A stretch of DNA of 64,000 nt from Panopea generosa (GCA_029582155.1 CM055911.1:27617452-27681451); one strand, 5' to 3'; positions 48,038 to 61,409 are shown, counted from the stretch's first letter. The notes: generated by a model from the letters alone, not told the origin. Made by a program: numbers and translations.

Positions 48038-50181
48038 ATACAAACACACCTTAAACAGACATTCAACTATACAAACAGACCGTATACAGACATTAAACTA
48101 TACAAACAGACCTAAAACAGATATTCAACTAAACAAACAGAAATTGAGCAGACATTCAGCTATACAAACATATCTTTAACAGATATTCAACTATACAAAC
48201 AGACATTAAGCAAACATTCAGTTATACAAACATACCTTAAACAGATATTCAACTAAACAAACAGAAATTGAGCAGGCATTCAGCTATTCAAACATATCTT
48301 AAACAGACATTCAACTATACAAACAGACATGAAGCAGACTTTCAGCTATACAAACATACCTTAACAGACATTCAACTATACAAACGGACATTAATCAGAC
48401 ATTCAAGAATACAAAAAAACGTTAAACAGACATTCAACTATACAAACAGATATTAAGCAGACATTCAGCTATACAAACATATCTTAAACAGACATTCAAC
48501 TATACAAACAGACCTTAAACAGACATTCAACTATACAAACAGACATTAAGCAGACATTCATCTATACAAACAGACCTTAAACAGATATTCAACTAAACAA
48601 ACAGAAATTGAACAGGCATTCAGCTATACAAACATATCTTAAACATACATTCTCTATACAAACAGACATGAAGCAGACATTCAGCTATACAAACATACCT
48701 TAACAGACATTCAAGTATACAAACAGACATTAATCAGACATTCAAGAATACAACAAAACGTTAAACAGACATTCAACTATACAAACAGACATTAAGCAGA
48801 CATTCAGCTATACAAACATATCTTAAACATATATTCAACCATACAAACAGACCTTAAAGAGACATTCAACTATAAAAACAGACATTAAGCAGACATTCAG
48901 CTATACAAACATACCTTAAACAGATATTCAACTAAACAAACAGAAATTGAGCAGGCATTCAGCTATACAAACATATCTTAAACATACATTCTCTATACAA
49001 ACAGACATGAAGCAGACATTCAGCTATACAAACATACCTTAACAGACATTCAATAATACAAACAGACATTAATCAGACATTCAAGAATACAACAAAACGT
49101 TAAACAGACATTCAACTATACAAACAGACATTAAGCAGACATTCAGCTATACAAACATATCTTAAACATATATTCAACTATACAAACAGACCTTAAAGAG
49201 ACATTCAACTATACAAACAGACATTAAGCAGACATTCAGCTATACAAACATACCTTAAACATATATTCAACTAAACAAACAGAAATTGAGCAGGCATTCA
49301 GCTATACAAACATATCTTAAACACACATTCAACTATACAAACAGACATGAAGCAGACATTCAGCTATACAAACATACCCTAACAGACAATCAACTATACA
49401 AACAGACATTAATCAGACATTCAAGAATACAAACAAACGTTAAACAGACATTCAACTATACAAACAGACATTAAGCAGATATTCAGCTATACAAACATAT
49501 CTTAAACATACATTCAACTATACCAACAGACCTTAAACAGACATTTAACTATACAAACAGACATGAAGCAGACATTCAGCTATACAATAAACCTTAAACA
49601 GACAGTCAACTATACAAACAGTCATTCAACTATACAAACAGACATTAAGCAGACATTCATGTATACAAAAATACCTTAAAAAGACATTTAACTATACAAA
49701 CAGACCTTAAACAGACATTCAAGTATTAAACAGACATTGAACAGACATTCAACTATACAAACCGACATTTATCAGGCATTCAGCTATACAAACAGACCTT
49801 AAACAGACATTCAACTTTACAAACAGACATTAATCAGCGATTCAGCTATACAAACAGACCTTTAACAGACATTCAACTATACAAACAGACATTAATCAGA
49901 CATTCAGCTATACAAACAGACATTAAGCAGATATTCAGCTATACAAACATACCGTAAACAGACATTCAATTATACAAACAGACCTTAAACAGACATTCAA
50001 CTATACAAACAGACATTAAGCAGACATTCAGCTATACAAATATACCTTAAACAGACATTCAGCTATACAAATATACCTTAAACAGACATTCAACTATACA
50101 AACAGACATTAAGAATACATTCAGCTATACAAACAGACCTTAAAGAGACATTCAACTATTAAACAGACATTAAACAGATAT
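48038..50181 (+). repeat. 31-bp satellite in U2 (about 70 units)
   Basis: Same monomer as at 38135. It shows longer internal periods: a block with AAATTGAGCAGGCATTCAGC and TAATCAGACATTCAAGAATA recurs near 48265, 48610, 48950 and 49280, giving a higher-order repeat of about 340 bp. ORFs of 62 codons inside it are artefacts. Confidence 0.93.
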
Positions 50182-51404
50182 CCAACATGCAATCGAATTC
50201 ATCAAAAACTTGCACATCGGTGGAACAAAGTATTAACATTTGTTTAATAGACATCAAAATAATAAGGTTCATATTTGATATTCGAGAATGTATATTATTA
50301 AATGTATGTAGCCCTTTATTTCAATATTTGTTTTTCTGTTGGAATACAGAGTGTTGAGAAAGTCTGTAGTCACAACTTAGTAACAATTATCTAATTTATT
50401 GACAGTGGTAATACAGGTTTCATCTAATATATTCAGTTTATGCTTCATGTACATACATAATACATTATTTTCCGAATTTAACTTTTAGAATGGTGACATG
50501 CATATTTCTAATTGATCTTCCGTAAATAGCGGCTCAGGTATGATAATACCTGATGATAATAATAATAATGTTTTTAAATAAATATTATTGAAAATCTTCA
50601 AGTTTTATCATTTTCAATTTATTTAGATATGCAAGTAATCAAGTGTACGACTGCAACTTTATTGACTATTTTATGTAAAATATATTAAATAATCAACATT
50701 TGGCTCAAAACATGCTGTTTCTGTTGTTTTTTTTTATTGCCATCCCGTGTCTCCATCTGGTCTGAAATGTTATCAAAACTGTTGCATAATTAATATGCAA
50801 TAGACAATATTTACTTGTCAGAAACGAAGTTAACAGATGTTACAAACTTTTTACCACCCTGTAGGCTAAATAATTACACGTGGTTACGACAGTAAAACAT
50901 CGATTCATCGGATATCAGGACCGTAGCCAAAGTTTGATTTTACAGGAGGCACAATTCCAACTTTGCTAGGGGCTCCAGGGACATGCTACACGAAAAAAAA
51001 CCATTAAGCTCCTAGCATGCATTTCCTGCATTTCTTCTAATATTTCAGAGACATTTTAAATATATAATAAAAACTGAATTTTATACGATTACTCATTTTG
51101 ACACTATTATCTGGAGTACACGGTGGTGGCGTTTTAGACCCGACATAACAGTACATATAAACTGTTGCTAATACTCTGCAAGACAAGTATTTACTGGGTA
51201 TTATGATACATACATATTGAAAATAGTATATGTGAAGGATTTGTCATATATTTGAAAGATTAATTCATATTTTTGGGGTAACTTTATTAGTTTTATAAAA
51301 ACACTAATAAACATGTGAACCTCCACAAATTCTACAGGAGGTAAGTACCTCTGTTTACCTCAGTGTGGCTGGTGCATTTATACTTGTAGTAAGAGAAATG
51401 TACT
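50182..51404. other. U2 spacer between 31-bp and 29-bp satellites
   Basis: Homologous to 38693-39864 and 60182-61409. It contains a short (ATA)n-type tract near 50555 that is shared with U3 and absent in U1. No gene. Confidence 0.6.
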
Positions 51405-52305
51405 TTAAAAACATGCTATTAGAGGTACATATCTGTAAAACATGCTGTTAGAGGTACATATCTGTAAAACATGCTGTTAGAATCTGTAAAACATGTTGTT
51501 AGAGGTGCATATCTGTAAAACATGCTGTTAGAGGTACATATCTGTAAAACATGCTGTTAGAGGTACATATCTGTAAAACATGCTGTTAGAGGAACATATC
51601 TGTAAAACATGCTGTTAGACGTACATATCTGTAAAACATGCTGTTAGAGGTTCATATCTGTAAAGCATGCTGTTAGAGGTACACATCTGTAAAGCATGCT
51701 GTAAAAGGTACATATCTGTAAAACATGCTATTAGAGGTACATATCTGTAAAACATGCTGATAGAGGTACATATCTGTAAAACATGCTATTAGAATCTGTA
51801 AAACATGTTGTTAGAGGTACATATCTGTAAAACATGCTGTAAGAGGTACATAACTGTAAAACATGCTGTTAGAGGTACATATCTGTAAAACATGCTGTTA
51901 GAGGTACATATCTGTAAAACATGCTGTTAGAGGAACATATCTGTAAAACATGCTGTTAGACGTACATATCTGTAAAACATGCTGTTAGAGGTTCATATCT
52001 GTAAAGCATGCTGTTAGAGGTACATATCTGTAAAACATGCTATTAGAGGTACATATCTGTAAAGCATGCTGTTAGAGGTACATATCTGTAAAACATGCTG
52101 TTAGAGGTACATATCTGTAAAACATGCTATTAGAGGTACATATCTGTAAAACATGCTGTAATAGGTTCATATCTGCAAAACATGCTGTTTGAGGTACATA
52201 ACTATAAAACATGCTATTAGAGATACATATTTGTAAAACATGCTGTTTGAGATACATACCTGTAAAACATGCTGTTAGAGGTACATATTTGTAAAAGATG
52301 CTGTT
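51405..52305 (+). repeat. 29-bp satellite in U2 with 312-bp higher-order repeat
   Basis: About 31 monomers. The marker variant TAGAATCTGTAAAACATGTT occurs at 51478 and 51790, again 312 bp apart as in U1, so the higher-order structure predates the duplication of the units. Confidence 0.9.
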
Positions 52306-53431
52306 TGAGTTACGTACCTATAATACAAGCTATCGGAGGTATACACCTGTGAAATATGTTGTATTGGGGATGTACCTGGTACCTGTAAAATATTGTTATT
52401 ACCGGAATGTACCTGTAAATATGTTCATAATACTGGCAATATCATCATACGTAAATTACATCAACAAGGTTTTAAGTGAGAGTGCAACAGATGTATAATG
52501 AATGAATAGGGTTTTACGGCGTACCAACACATAATAGGTTATTCGACGCCAACAGGAAGGAAGATTCCAGGTTCACTCTACATGTACAAAAACAACAAAT
52601 TAAAATACCGATTACAAAAACATACATCAACAAATGTATATGCAGAATGAACCTAGAACCTTGTTACCTGCAGAACTGCAGAGTTTCAGCAAATTCTTTC
52701 GTATTACTCAATTTGTCGCTTCTTACGACATGCATAAGCCACAGTGATTCTTGCCATGACTCATGGCTCCCTGGAACCACACAGTTGTTGATAATTTAAC
52801 CACAATAGTGAACATAACAAAAAATGATAAAATGAACATGACACCCATTCGGAGGATTCCTACCCCTCTGCAGAGATCGACAGTGATTCTATTCTTAGCC
52901 GGAACAACACGGGCTGCAACAGATGTATAAAATGGGTTTCTAATGTTTAGAAGTTATATCGTACGTATTAACAGATAATGCTTCGATTGATAAACAAACA
53001 ACATTTCCATGTATATTGAAAAAACGTGTAACTGAGTGTTTTATTCAAGAATGGTATGATACAGTTAACAATAGTCATGTTATTGAAGAAGTATTTTAAA
53101 AACAATTTTGCATTTGAGCAATATTCAGATATTCTCCAAAACGATAAAGATTGTTTGTAACTAGAATTAAATTATCTGCTCATACTATCAAAATTCAAAC
53201 TGGGATTTTGATAAACTGTTTTCTTGATGAAAATATACAATATTTAGAATGTAAAAGAAATAAGGTAATATACTAAGTATTTAAATGTCGAAATTAACAT
53301 CATTATTTCTAAGTTTACAAATGTTAAGATGGTACACAAACATGTAATATGGTTTATACGATCGCACACAAACAACAGAGAACTTTGAATTATAGGATAA
53401 CACAGTTCATTGCCAATCGTTAAAAAGACAG
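52306..53431. other. U2 spacer right of the 29-bp satellite
   Basis: Homologous to 40816-41930 and 61901-63020; non-coding. Confidence 0.6.
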
Positions 53432-53516
53432 GGGCAACTGGCAAGGCGGAACTTCAAACTCATGAGCCCAAGATTGAAAATCAAACGCGTTATAGACTGA
53501 GCTAACCCGACTCCAG
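53432..53516 (-). mobile_element. tRNA-like SINE head in U2
   Basis: On the minus strand: GTCGGGTTAGCTCAGTCTAT with a near-canonical A-box, then TTTGATTTTCAATC and GGGCTCATGAGTTTGAAGTT, in the position of the B-box GGTCGCGAGTTCGAATCC. The anticodon stem does not pair well, so this is a decayed SINE head and not a tRNA gene. Confidence 0.6.
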
Positions 53517-54705
53517 TAAAATAAATTAACAACAAAACAAATAAATGAAACAATAACACACGCTTGAAAGTGTATTACACAAAATGTATGGTAACATGTA
53601 ATTAAGACCAATAAATATTCGCATTACGCACACTCCCCAGCCATACAAATAAACATATATCAATTATGAACGTTATTCATGAACTGGTAATGGAAATTAA
53701 AACAATGAAAAGTGTGTGATATTGAAACTGCCATTTATCTATTAACAAACAGCTTGAAATTCTCAAAATAGTATACGGTTCTTAAAACATATCTGTTACT
53801 TGTAGTTAACATCAGAAAATGGTTTTCATATACAAAACTAAGGCAAACCTACGGTCCTTTCTGGCATTCATTTACTAAAATGACTAAAACGGGTCACTTG
53901 GAAACCAAGACAAGAACGCGTTCAAGAAAAATTCACAGACTATCCTAATGCGTTTGTTTACGATATATCAAGAGAATCTTATATGAGTGCCCATTTATTA
54001 CTGACTTTATTAAACGAGTTTGTAAAACATACATTATGCGAGGCTCTGCATAGCATTATACCATTTTAGCCAACGAGTATTATAAATTAAATGATAAATA
54101 CACACGAATGTACTTGATATCTTATCACATTACTCAGAAATAAATGGTACATTTTCAGATAACCTCAATAACGAAAGAGAATAAATCGTCATTTTACCAT
54201 GACCAATCAAAGTCATTTGTATATTCGGACAAGTCGGAACTTCGTAGTTTAGAATTTTACTTACGACAGCCAAGTTATACGGAAAACACCGAGCGATGAA
54301 TCGGAAGTGATATTACTCCAGCACCATCAATTCTGTGTTAACATAAAATACGCAACACGTTTGAAGTGGCCTAGATCCGACTTAGGTGGTATTCCATTTT
54401 CGAACAATTCGTTATAAATGACGGGAATTCAGGATTGAGAATCACTTTTTTGAGAATATGTTTCCTATTTTGAAAAAAAAAATTAAAATAGTCTTTGCAA
54501 AATATATCAATTTAGACTAAAATCACGCTATGACCGCAGAATATAATAAAGAAACGAAATAAATAAATAAAACAGATGTATTAAATATGGGTTCTATAAG
54601 ACGCCATTTTGTTGACAGTACAGTCCGAAACATATCAATATCAATATTCAATTCCAAATCCTACAATGTAATGGATAATTAAGAGCTGAATGTTTCGCCT
54701 TTTCT
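53517..54705. other. U2 right-hand spacer up to the U3 boundary
   Basis: Homologous to 42013-43190; no gene seen. Confidence 0.6.
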
Positions 54706-54835
54706 AACAGCATTTCAGTTATATAACGGCGTACGTAATCAGTACTAAATACAACTTATATCTGCATGTCGCTGACTGCTTACCTACATATTCAGAGGTA
54801 GGAAATGTATTGCAGTATAACAAAGTTGATGACAA
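54706..54835 (-). mobile_element. SINE body fragment at the U2/U3 boundary
   Basis: Counterpart of 43191-43330, headless. Confidence 0.5.
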
Positions 54836-55272
54836 GCCATTAAAAAGAATGTGTCTCAGTGTTGTATGATTCCCTCGAATATTGAGATTATTCCTTGAAA
54901 ATGTCATGGTCTATCCTTTTGCGGCGGGTAGATATTAAATAAAATATAATTCACTGATTTTTATCAGGATTTGCACATTTATGAATAGTCATACACAAGT
55001 AAATGGTATTTGATTAAAAAACATTATGCATAATTTGCCATTGACACCATTATAAAGGGCTACTGATAGTCGTCCCTTACAGTCCGTGTCTAGGTAAGGG
55101 CGATAACAACAACCATTTTTATATAATTCGATGAAAGAGTGGATTCCCTTAAATCAAACTGTTTACAAGAAGTCTTATTATATAAAGGCGGTCCGTGCAA
55201 CTAATCATATGATATGCTCTGCGGTTAAACTTTCACTGTCATTATATTTAATATTTGCAAGAGGAGACTATC

Positions 55273-55347
55273 AAATTACAGCGCTACATTAGGCTATCTG
55301 CTGATGGTGAATTACAGCGCTACACTAGGCTATCTGCTGATGGTGAA
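55273..55347 (+). repeat. 36-bp minisatellite upstream of the U3 gene (2 units)
   Basis: Two units of the monomer that is present once in U1 and sixteen times in U2. Confidence 0.85.
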
Positions 55348-55486
55348 CACACAGATCCATGTGTAAAGTGTGCATCTCTTGGCAGTTGGAGTTAAACATG
55401 CCTATCAATTGTTTTATCAATAATCTAGTAGTATGCAACATTCTAACAAAAACAATGAACTGATTCCTGTGAAATTTTGAACATGT

Positions 55487-55690
55487 ACGACATCTTGCCG
55501 TTTTTATATGGCAGTTAGTGCTTTAACCAGTACTAGACACATCTTATAGCTACAAATCGATGACTACTTCCTCACATATTCAGATGTAGGAAACATATGG
55601 CCACAGAATAACGTTATAGCTAATCATACCAGAGACGACTGGGGATTCGAATTCATGGCCACTGAGTTGGCAGTCAGACACGTTATCAAA
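55487..55690 (-). mobile_element. tRNA-derived SINE upstream of the U3 gene
   Basis: Counterpart of 44525-44728 at the same distance from the gene. The B-box region reads GAATTCGAATCCCC on the minus strand. Confidence 0.6.
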
Positions 55691-55965
55691 TGATCGAGCT
55701 GGGTTCGATTAATCCTGTTTGAATCTAACATATGACCTCGTTTTACATATACAAATACACCAATTACTATATTTTGGTACATTCCCTCGGTATTTAAAAA
55801 CAACAACTACTTGAAACTGCCATCATGCGAAATCCGGTTCATATTTTCATACAGGATGCAGTTAGGCTAAGTGATATTTTAAAATATGGATGTATACACA
55901 ACTGCGCATATACATTTAGCATTCGCGACTAAGAGGACAATTTGGTTTTGAAAACATCAGTCACA

Positions 55966-57702
55966 ATGAAGATTATTCTGTATTTAATATTTTACTTTGT
56001 GATTCAATACACGGAGTGTAATACAAACGTTCACGCTATGTTGCGCAAACTGAGCAATACGCAGAAACTTAACCGTGCCGATATTGACATGATTAAACAA
56101 AAAGTTTGGATCGAAATAACATCTCAGATACAAGTGCTCAGTGAAAAACTGGCAACACAAGACCAGAAAATGACATCCGAGGTACAAGCACTCGCTGAAA
56201 AACTTGCGTTGCAAGATCAGCAATTACAATCGTGTTCATGTTTAAATACAGCGAATTCAAAAAAGATCCGACCAGTGGCCGGGGAGATATCAAATAACTT
56301 TACAAGATATACGATTTTAGAAGAAGCCTTTAAAGCAGAGAAGATACGCTCTGTGACTAATGAACGGAGGATTAAGGAGCTCAATTCAACTGTGACTGGT
56401 GTGAAAAACATGCAAAACGAGATGACCGAAATATGTACTGAGTTACCTGCTTCATTTCATTCCGCAGAAGGACGACTCAATAAAAATGAAAATGATATTG
56501 AAAATATAAATGGTTCAGTAACAAACCTGGCACAATCACTTCATGAAATTGAAAAACGACTTAAACAACAGAATCTTGGAAATCCTAGTTTCGTTAGTAA
56601 GTGGACTTTGATGAAGTCACAAGATGCCAAACTTTCCGAACTTTCCATTGCTCATGGGCTAGGAACTATTCCGTATAAAGTTCGAGTTCAAATAAAACCA
56701 ACATCTGGTCCTAATGCCGGCTGGATTTTTAACGGAGACTCTGCATTCCAAAGTGACGATGACACGGGGAGGACATATGGTGGCATTGTTTATTTGTATA
56801 ACGAAAGACTTGTTCGTTTGTTCGCACCAAAGAAAAACAACAATGGAGCTACCGGATCTGTTATCCATACCGGGGAAGAAGACTCGAGAAGAATTGGTGA
56901 CAATCATCAAACCTCTGGCGAGGCATTGGTTCGTGTTCAAGTGTGGGGACCAAAGGATATTATTACTCCAGACTTTAAGTCAGATTGGCTCAAGTTGGAT
57001 GTAACTAACAGGTCGTTGTCTTTTAATGATATAAAACATGGTATACACGGTTATCCGGCCCTTGTCAACGTACAGATACGTTGTAAAACATCGGATCGGG
57101 ATCATTATCTGATCTCTGAGGGTGTAGGATCATCGATATTCCATCGAGACTATCTAAATGGAGGCGGCGTCACGTGGGGATATAACGATAAGTCTGTCAG
57201 GGTGTGGACTTCATATCTCAATAAAAATCAAATAAACGATGGAAACGTATTTTATTACAGATTATTTGGCTCAAATGATGGATGGGGAATGAAGTTTTAT
57301 GACTACTTAGCCGCTAAGAACGGAGAAATTAGAGTCCTAGCCTGGTCACAAGATTCCCTAATAGCAAAAACAACCATATTTAAAGGTACTCTGAATATTT
57401 TGAACTTCTCAAGCAATAGGCCAATATTAGATAGCGATTTATTATCGCTGTACGTGCAGGCCAATGACGGTCCAAATAAGGGCTATCGTTTTCCCGGGTA
57501 TGGAAACTCGCAAAGTATACTCGAACCGTTTGGTGGGGTAGTATACGCCTACAATACAGAGGGAGTGATACGGACATGGCGTCCTAACCCTTCAAGAAAT
57601 GGACACCTCGTACATATCCACTCTCCGTACGGGGCAGGCACAAATGTACAGGCATCTAATAATGCCAGTTGTGTTGTCGTTCGTATTGGATCCTTCTTCT
57701 AA
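55966..57702 (+). CDS. Secreted coiled-coil protein with three related C-terminal modules, second intact copy (578 aa)
   Basis: Paralogue of 45005-46735, about 96% identical by eye, with the same ATG, signal peptide, coiled coil, C-S-C pair and three modules. It is two codons longer: a 6-bp insertion makes TSDRDHYL where the U2 copy has TSDHYL, inside module 2. Substitutions are spread along the protein, with a cluster in the second helical stretch (NINGSVTNLAQSLHEIE versus SLNGSVMNLAQSLNAIE) and in module 3 (RPILDSD versus KPTLNSD). In the first cluster U3 resembles the U1 pseudogene (LHEIE), which suggests gene conversion or retention of the ancestral state. The absence of stops or frameshifts argues that both copies are functional or very recent. 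Confidence 0.9.
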   Translation: MKIILYLIFYFVIQYTECNTNVHAMLRKLSNTQKLNRADIDMIKQKVWIEITSQIQVLSEKLATQDQKMTSEVQALAEKLALQDQQLQSCSCLNTANSKKIRPVAGEISNNFTRYTILEEAFKAEKIRSVTNERRIKELNSTVTGVKNMQNEMTEICTELPASFHSAEGRLNKNENDIENINGSVTNLAQSLHEIEKRLKQQNLGNPSFVSKWTLMKSQDAKLSELSIAHGLGTIPYKVRVQIKPTSGPNAGWIFNGDSAFQSDDDTGRTYGGIVYLYNERLVRLFAPKKNNNGATGSVIHTGEEDSRRIGDNHQTSGEALVRVQVWGPKDIITPDFKSDWLKLDVTNRSLSFNDIKHGIHGYPALVNVQIRCKTSDRDHYLISEGVGSSIFHRDYLNGGGVTWGYNDKSVRVWTSYLNKNQINDGNVFYYRLFGSNDGWGMKFYDYLAAKNGEIRVLAWSQDSLIAKTTIFKGTLNILNFSSNRPILDSDLLSLYVQANDGPNKGYRFPGYGNSQSILEPFGGVVYAYNTEGVIRTWRPNPSRNGHLVHIHSPYGAGTNVQASNNASCVVVRIGSFF

Positions 57703-57733
57703 TTGACACATCAGCCTCCAGAATATAGCTACA

Positions 57734-58138
57734 TGGTGTTGAACCCATGTGACGGTGGCAAACCCACGTGACCTAATGCTATGGTGTAATGTTAAACAAT
57801 TTGAGAAAAAGTGTTCTCTTCAGGTAACATTTTCCAAAGATCTTTTTTACTATTTCATGAAACTTCACGATACAAAATAAGAACGTTGCGTTTTCATTTT
57901 AAACAATTATGTTATGGAGTGGTGCAGTTTACAAAATATAAACCGTTGCACTTTTTTTGCATTGAATATTCATTAAACAGATGGCTCATCTCAACAAAGA
58001 GAGAATGTTGGTCTGTGATTAGTGAAATAACATCACGAACTGTTAATAAAGTTTTCTGTAAAACGTTACTTGAAATGGTGGTCATATTTCCTCCGCTTTT
58101 TACACCACGCCAAAGCATTGAGTCACGTGGGTTCAACA
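57734..58138. mobile_element. CACGTG MITE downstream of the U3 gene
   Basis: Counterpart of 46770-47172. The first CACGTG of the left end is mutated (CCCATGTGAC), while the second and the right-end copy remain. Confidence 0.8.
58045..58050 (+). terminator. Candidate polyadenylation signal AATAAA for the U3 gene
   Basis: In TGTTAATAAAGTTTTC inside the MITE, at the same relative place as 47078. Confidence 0.4.
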
Positions 58139-58984
58139 CGTAAACTAACTGTTTTGAGAGTAATTGTGGAGCACAGCTATGTATCTAAGACCTTTGATTT
58201 ATGAAAAAGAGGTTTACAGCTTGTATAAAAATATATCTGAATAATAAAAATACATGTACTACGTATTTGTTTGTAAATTATATATCATACTAGAAGCTGC
58301 TGTTATAAGGATAGATGTCAATGTTACCAAATAAAGTAATTGTAAAACATATACGAATATACATGTACGAGACATAACAGTAAAATTATATTTTAATTTC
58401 GTGATATTTTAGTTATACGTGTATTTAAGAATAGCCATTTTAAGCATTTCGGTGTTTTACATCACACACACGTACATGTTGTCGCATTTGGAAGAGGACG
58501 GCGGTCAATCTCAGTCACGTGTTATGATATTGATGACGGAGACATGAGCGAGTTCTTATGCCCCAGTTACCCAGGTTCAAACGGTTTACTGCTAACCCTC
58601 CTAGGCGATGAACCATGACCGTATTGTCATATTTTAACATACAGAAGAACTTCGATGGCTCGAACCCGACTGTTCTGGACAAAATATATATAGTTCGAGT
58701 TAAGGTTTGTTCGAGCTAAGCATTATTCAACATTATACCATACATGTATATACATCAAAATAGGAATTCTGCCAGGACCAGATAAGTTGTTCAATCTATA
58801 TATGCTGTTCAAGCCATCCGTTTTCGAGCCAACGAAGTCCTACTGTATGTGTACATACTATGATTTTAAAAGTGTGTTATGTCTGTACTATTTTGCTGCT
58901 GTGTTTGTTAATGTTTTTGGCTCTAGGCTTTAGACTTTCTTCTGTCCGACATTTAACCGTATTTAAAGTAAAAGACACATCCAT
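58139..58984. other. U3 spacer between MITE and 31-bp satellite
   Basis: Homologous to 47173-48037, including the roughly 540-bp segment missing from U1. Non-coding. Confidence 0.6.
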
Positions 58985-60181
58985 TATACAAACACACCTT
59001 AAACAGACATTCAACTATACAAACAGACCTTATACAGACATTCAACTATACAAACAGACCTGAAACAAATATTCAACTAAACAAACAGAAATTGAGCAGA
59101 CATTTAGCTATACAAACATATCTTAAACAGATATCCAACTATACAAACAGACATTAAGCAGACATTCAGCTATACAAACATACATTAAACAGATATTCAA
59201 TTAAACAAACAGAAATTGAGCAGGTATTCAGCTATACAAACATATCTTAAACAGACATTCAACTATACAAACAGACACGAAGCAGACATTCAGCTATACA
59301 AACATACCTTAACAGACATTCAACTATACAAACAGACCTTAATCAAACATTCAAGAATACAAAAAAAAACGTTAAACAGACATTAAACTATACAAACAGA
59401 CATTAAGCAGACATTCAGCTAAACAAACATACTTGAAACAGACATTCAACTATACAAACAGACCTTAAACAGACATTAAACTATACAAACAGACATTAAG
59501 CAGACATTCAGCTATACAAAAAACCTTAAACAGACAGTCAACTATATAAACAGTCATTGAACTATGCAAACAGACATTAAACAGACATTCAGGTATACAA
59601 AAATATCTTAAACAGACATTTAACTATACAAACAGACGTCAAAACAGACATTCAACTATAAAAAACAGACATTAAGGAGACATTCAACTACACAAACAAA
59701 CCTTAAAGAGACATTCAAGTATTAAACAGACATTAAACAGACATTCAACTATACAAACAGGCATTAATCAGGCATTCAGCTATACACACAGACCTTAAAC
59801 AGACATTCATCTATACAAACAGACATTAATCAGGGATTCAGCTATACAAACAGACCTTTAACAGACATTCAGCTATACAAACAGACATTAATCAGACATT
59901 CAGCTATACAAACAGACATTAAGCAGATATTCAGCTATACAAACATACCTTAAACAGACATTCAATTATACAAACAGACCTTAAACAGACATTCAACTAT
60001 ACAAACAGACATTAAGCAGACATTCAGCAATATAAACATACCTTAAACAGACATTCAACTATACAAATAGACGTTAAACAGATATTCAACTATAAAAACA
60101 GACATTAAGGATTCATTCAGCTATACAAACAGACCTTAAAGAGACGTTCAACTATTAAACAGACATTAAACAGATATCCAA
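58985..60181 (+). repeat. 31-bp satellite in U3 (about 39 units)
   Basis: Same monomer and similar end sequences as the U2 array, but with most of the roughly 340-bp higher-order blocks missing. Confidence 0.92.
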
Positions 60182-61409
60182 CATGCAATTAAATTCATCA
60201 AAAAAGTGCATATCGGTGGAACAAAGTATTAACATTTATTTAATACATATCGAAATAATAAGATTCATATTTGACATTCGAGAATGTATATTATAATATG
60301 CATGTAGCCATTTATTTCAATATTTGTTTTTCTGTTTACAGAGTGTTGAGAAAGTCTGTAGTCACAACTTAGTAACAATTATCTAATTTATTGACAGTAG
60401 TAATACAGGTTTCATCTAATATATTCAGTTTATGCTTCATGTACATACATGATGCATTATTTTTCGAATTTAACTTTTAAAATGGTGATATGTATATTTT
60501 TAATAGATCTTCCGTAAATAGCGGCTCAGGTATGATAATACCTGATGATAATAATAATAATGTTTTTAAATATATATTATTTAAAATATTCTTCAAATTT
60601 TATCATTTTCAAATTATCTAGATATGCAAGTAATCAAGTGTACGACTGCAACTTTATTGACTATTGTATGTGAGATATATTAAATATTCATCATTTGGCT
60701 CAAAACATGCCGTTTCTGTTGGTTTTTTTTATTGCCATCCAGTGTCTCCATCTCGTCTGAAATTTTATTGAAACTTTTGCATAATTAATATGCAGTTGAC
60801 AAGATTGACTTGTCAGTTACGAAGTTAACAGATGTTACAAATTTTTTACCACCCTGTAGGCTAAATAATTACACGTGGTTACGACAGAAAAACATTGATT
60901 CAATGGATATCAGGGCCGTTGCCAAAGTTTGATTTTACAGGAGGCACAATTCCAACTTTGCTAGGGGCTCCAGGGACATGCTGCCACGAAAAAATATTTA
61001 GCTCCTAGCATGCATTTCCTGCATTTTTCTGATATTTCAGAGACATTTTAAATATATAACACAAACTGAATTTTATAAATTACTCATTTTTACACTATTA
61101 TCTTGAGCACAATGGTGACGTTTAAGACCCGACATAACAGTACATATCAACTCTTGCTAATACACTGCAAAACAAGTATACCCTGGGTATTACGATACAT
61201 TCATTTTGAAAATAGTATATGTGATGTGCCATATTTTTGCAAGATTAATTCATATTTTGGGGTTAACTTTATTAGTTTTATAAAAGCACTAATAAACATG
61301 TAAACCTCCACTAATTCTACAGTAGGTAAGTACCTCCGTTTGCCTAAGTATGGCTGCAGCCCTGAACTATGTATTTGAAGCATTTATACTTGCAGTAAGA
61401 GATACGTAC
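60182..61409. other. U3 spacer between 31-bp and 29-bp satellites
   Basis: Homologous to 38693-39864 and 50182-51404; non-coding. Confidence 0.6.

Larger units (their letters stand above)
43266..54771. repeat. Segmental duplication unit U2 (intact gene, largest arrays)
   Basis: An 11506-bp unit measured from CTGACTGCTTACC to its next occurrence. It has the same order of parts as U1, but with a full-length gene, a 16-unit 36-bp array and the longest 31-bp satellite. Outside the arrays it is much closer to U3 than to U1. Confidence 0.92.

Noticed and set aside
48038..50181. Possible CRISPR-like array because of regularly spaced 30-bp repeats
   Set aside because: The units are directly adjacent with no unique spacers and the DNA is clearly eukaryotic; this is a simple satellite.
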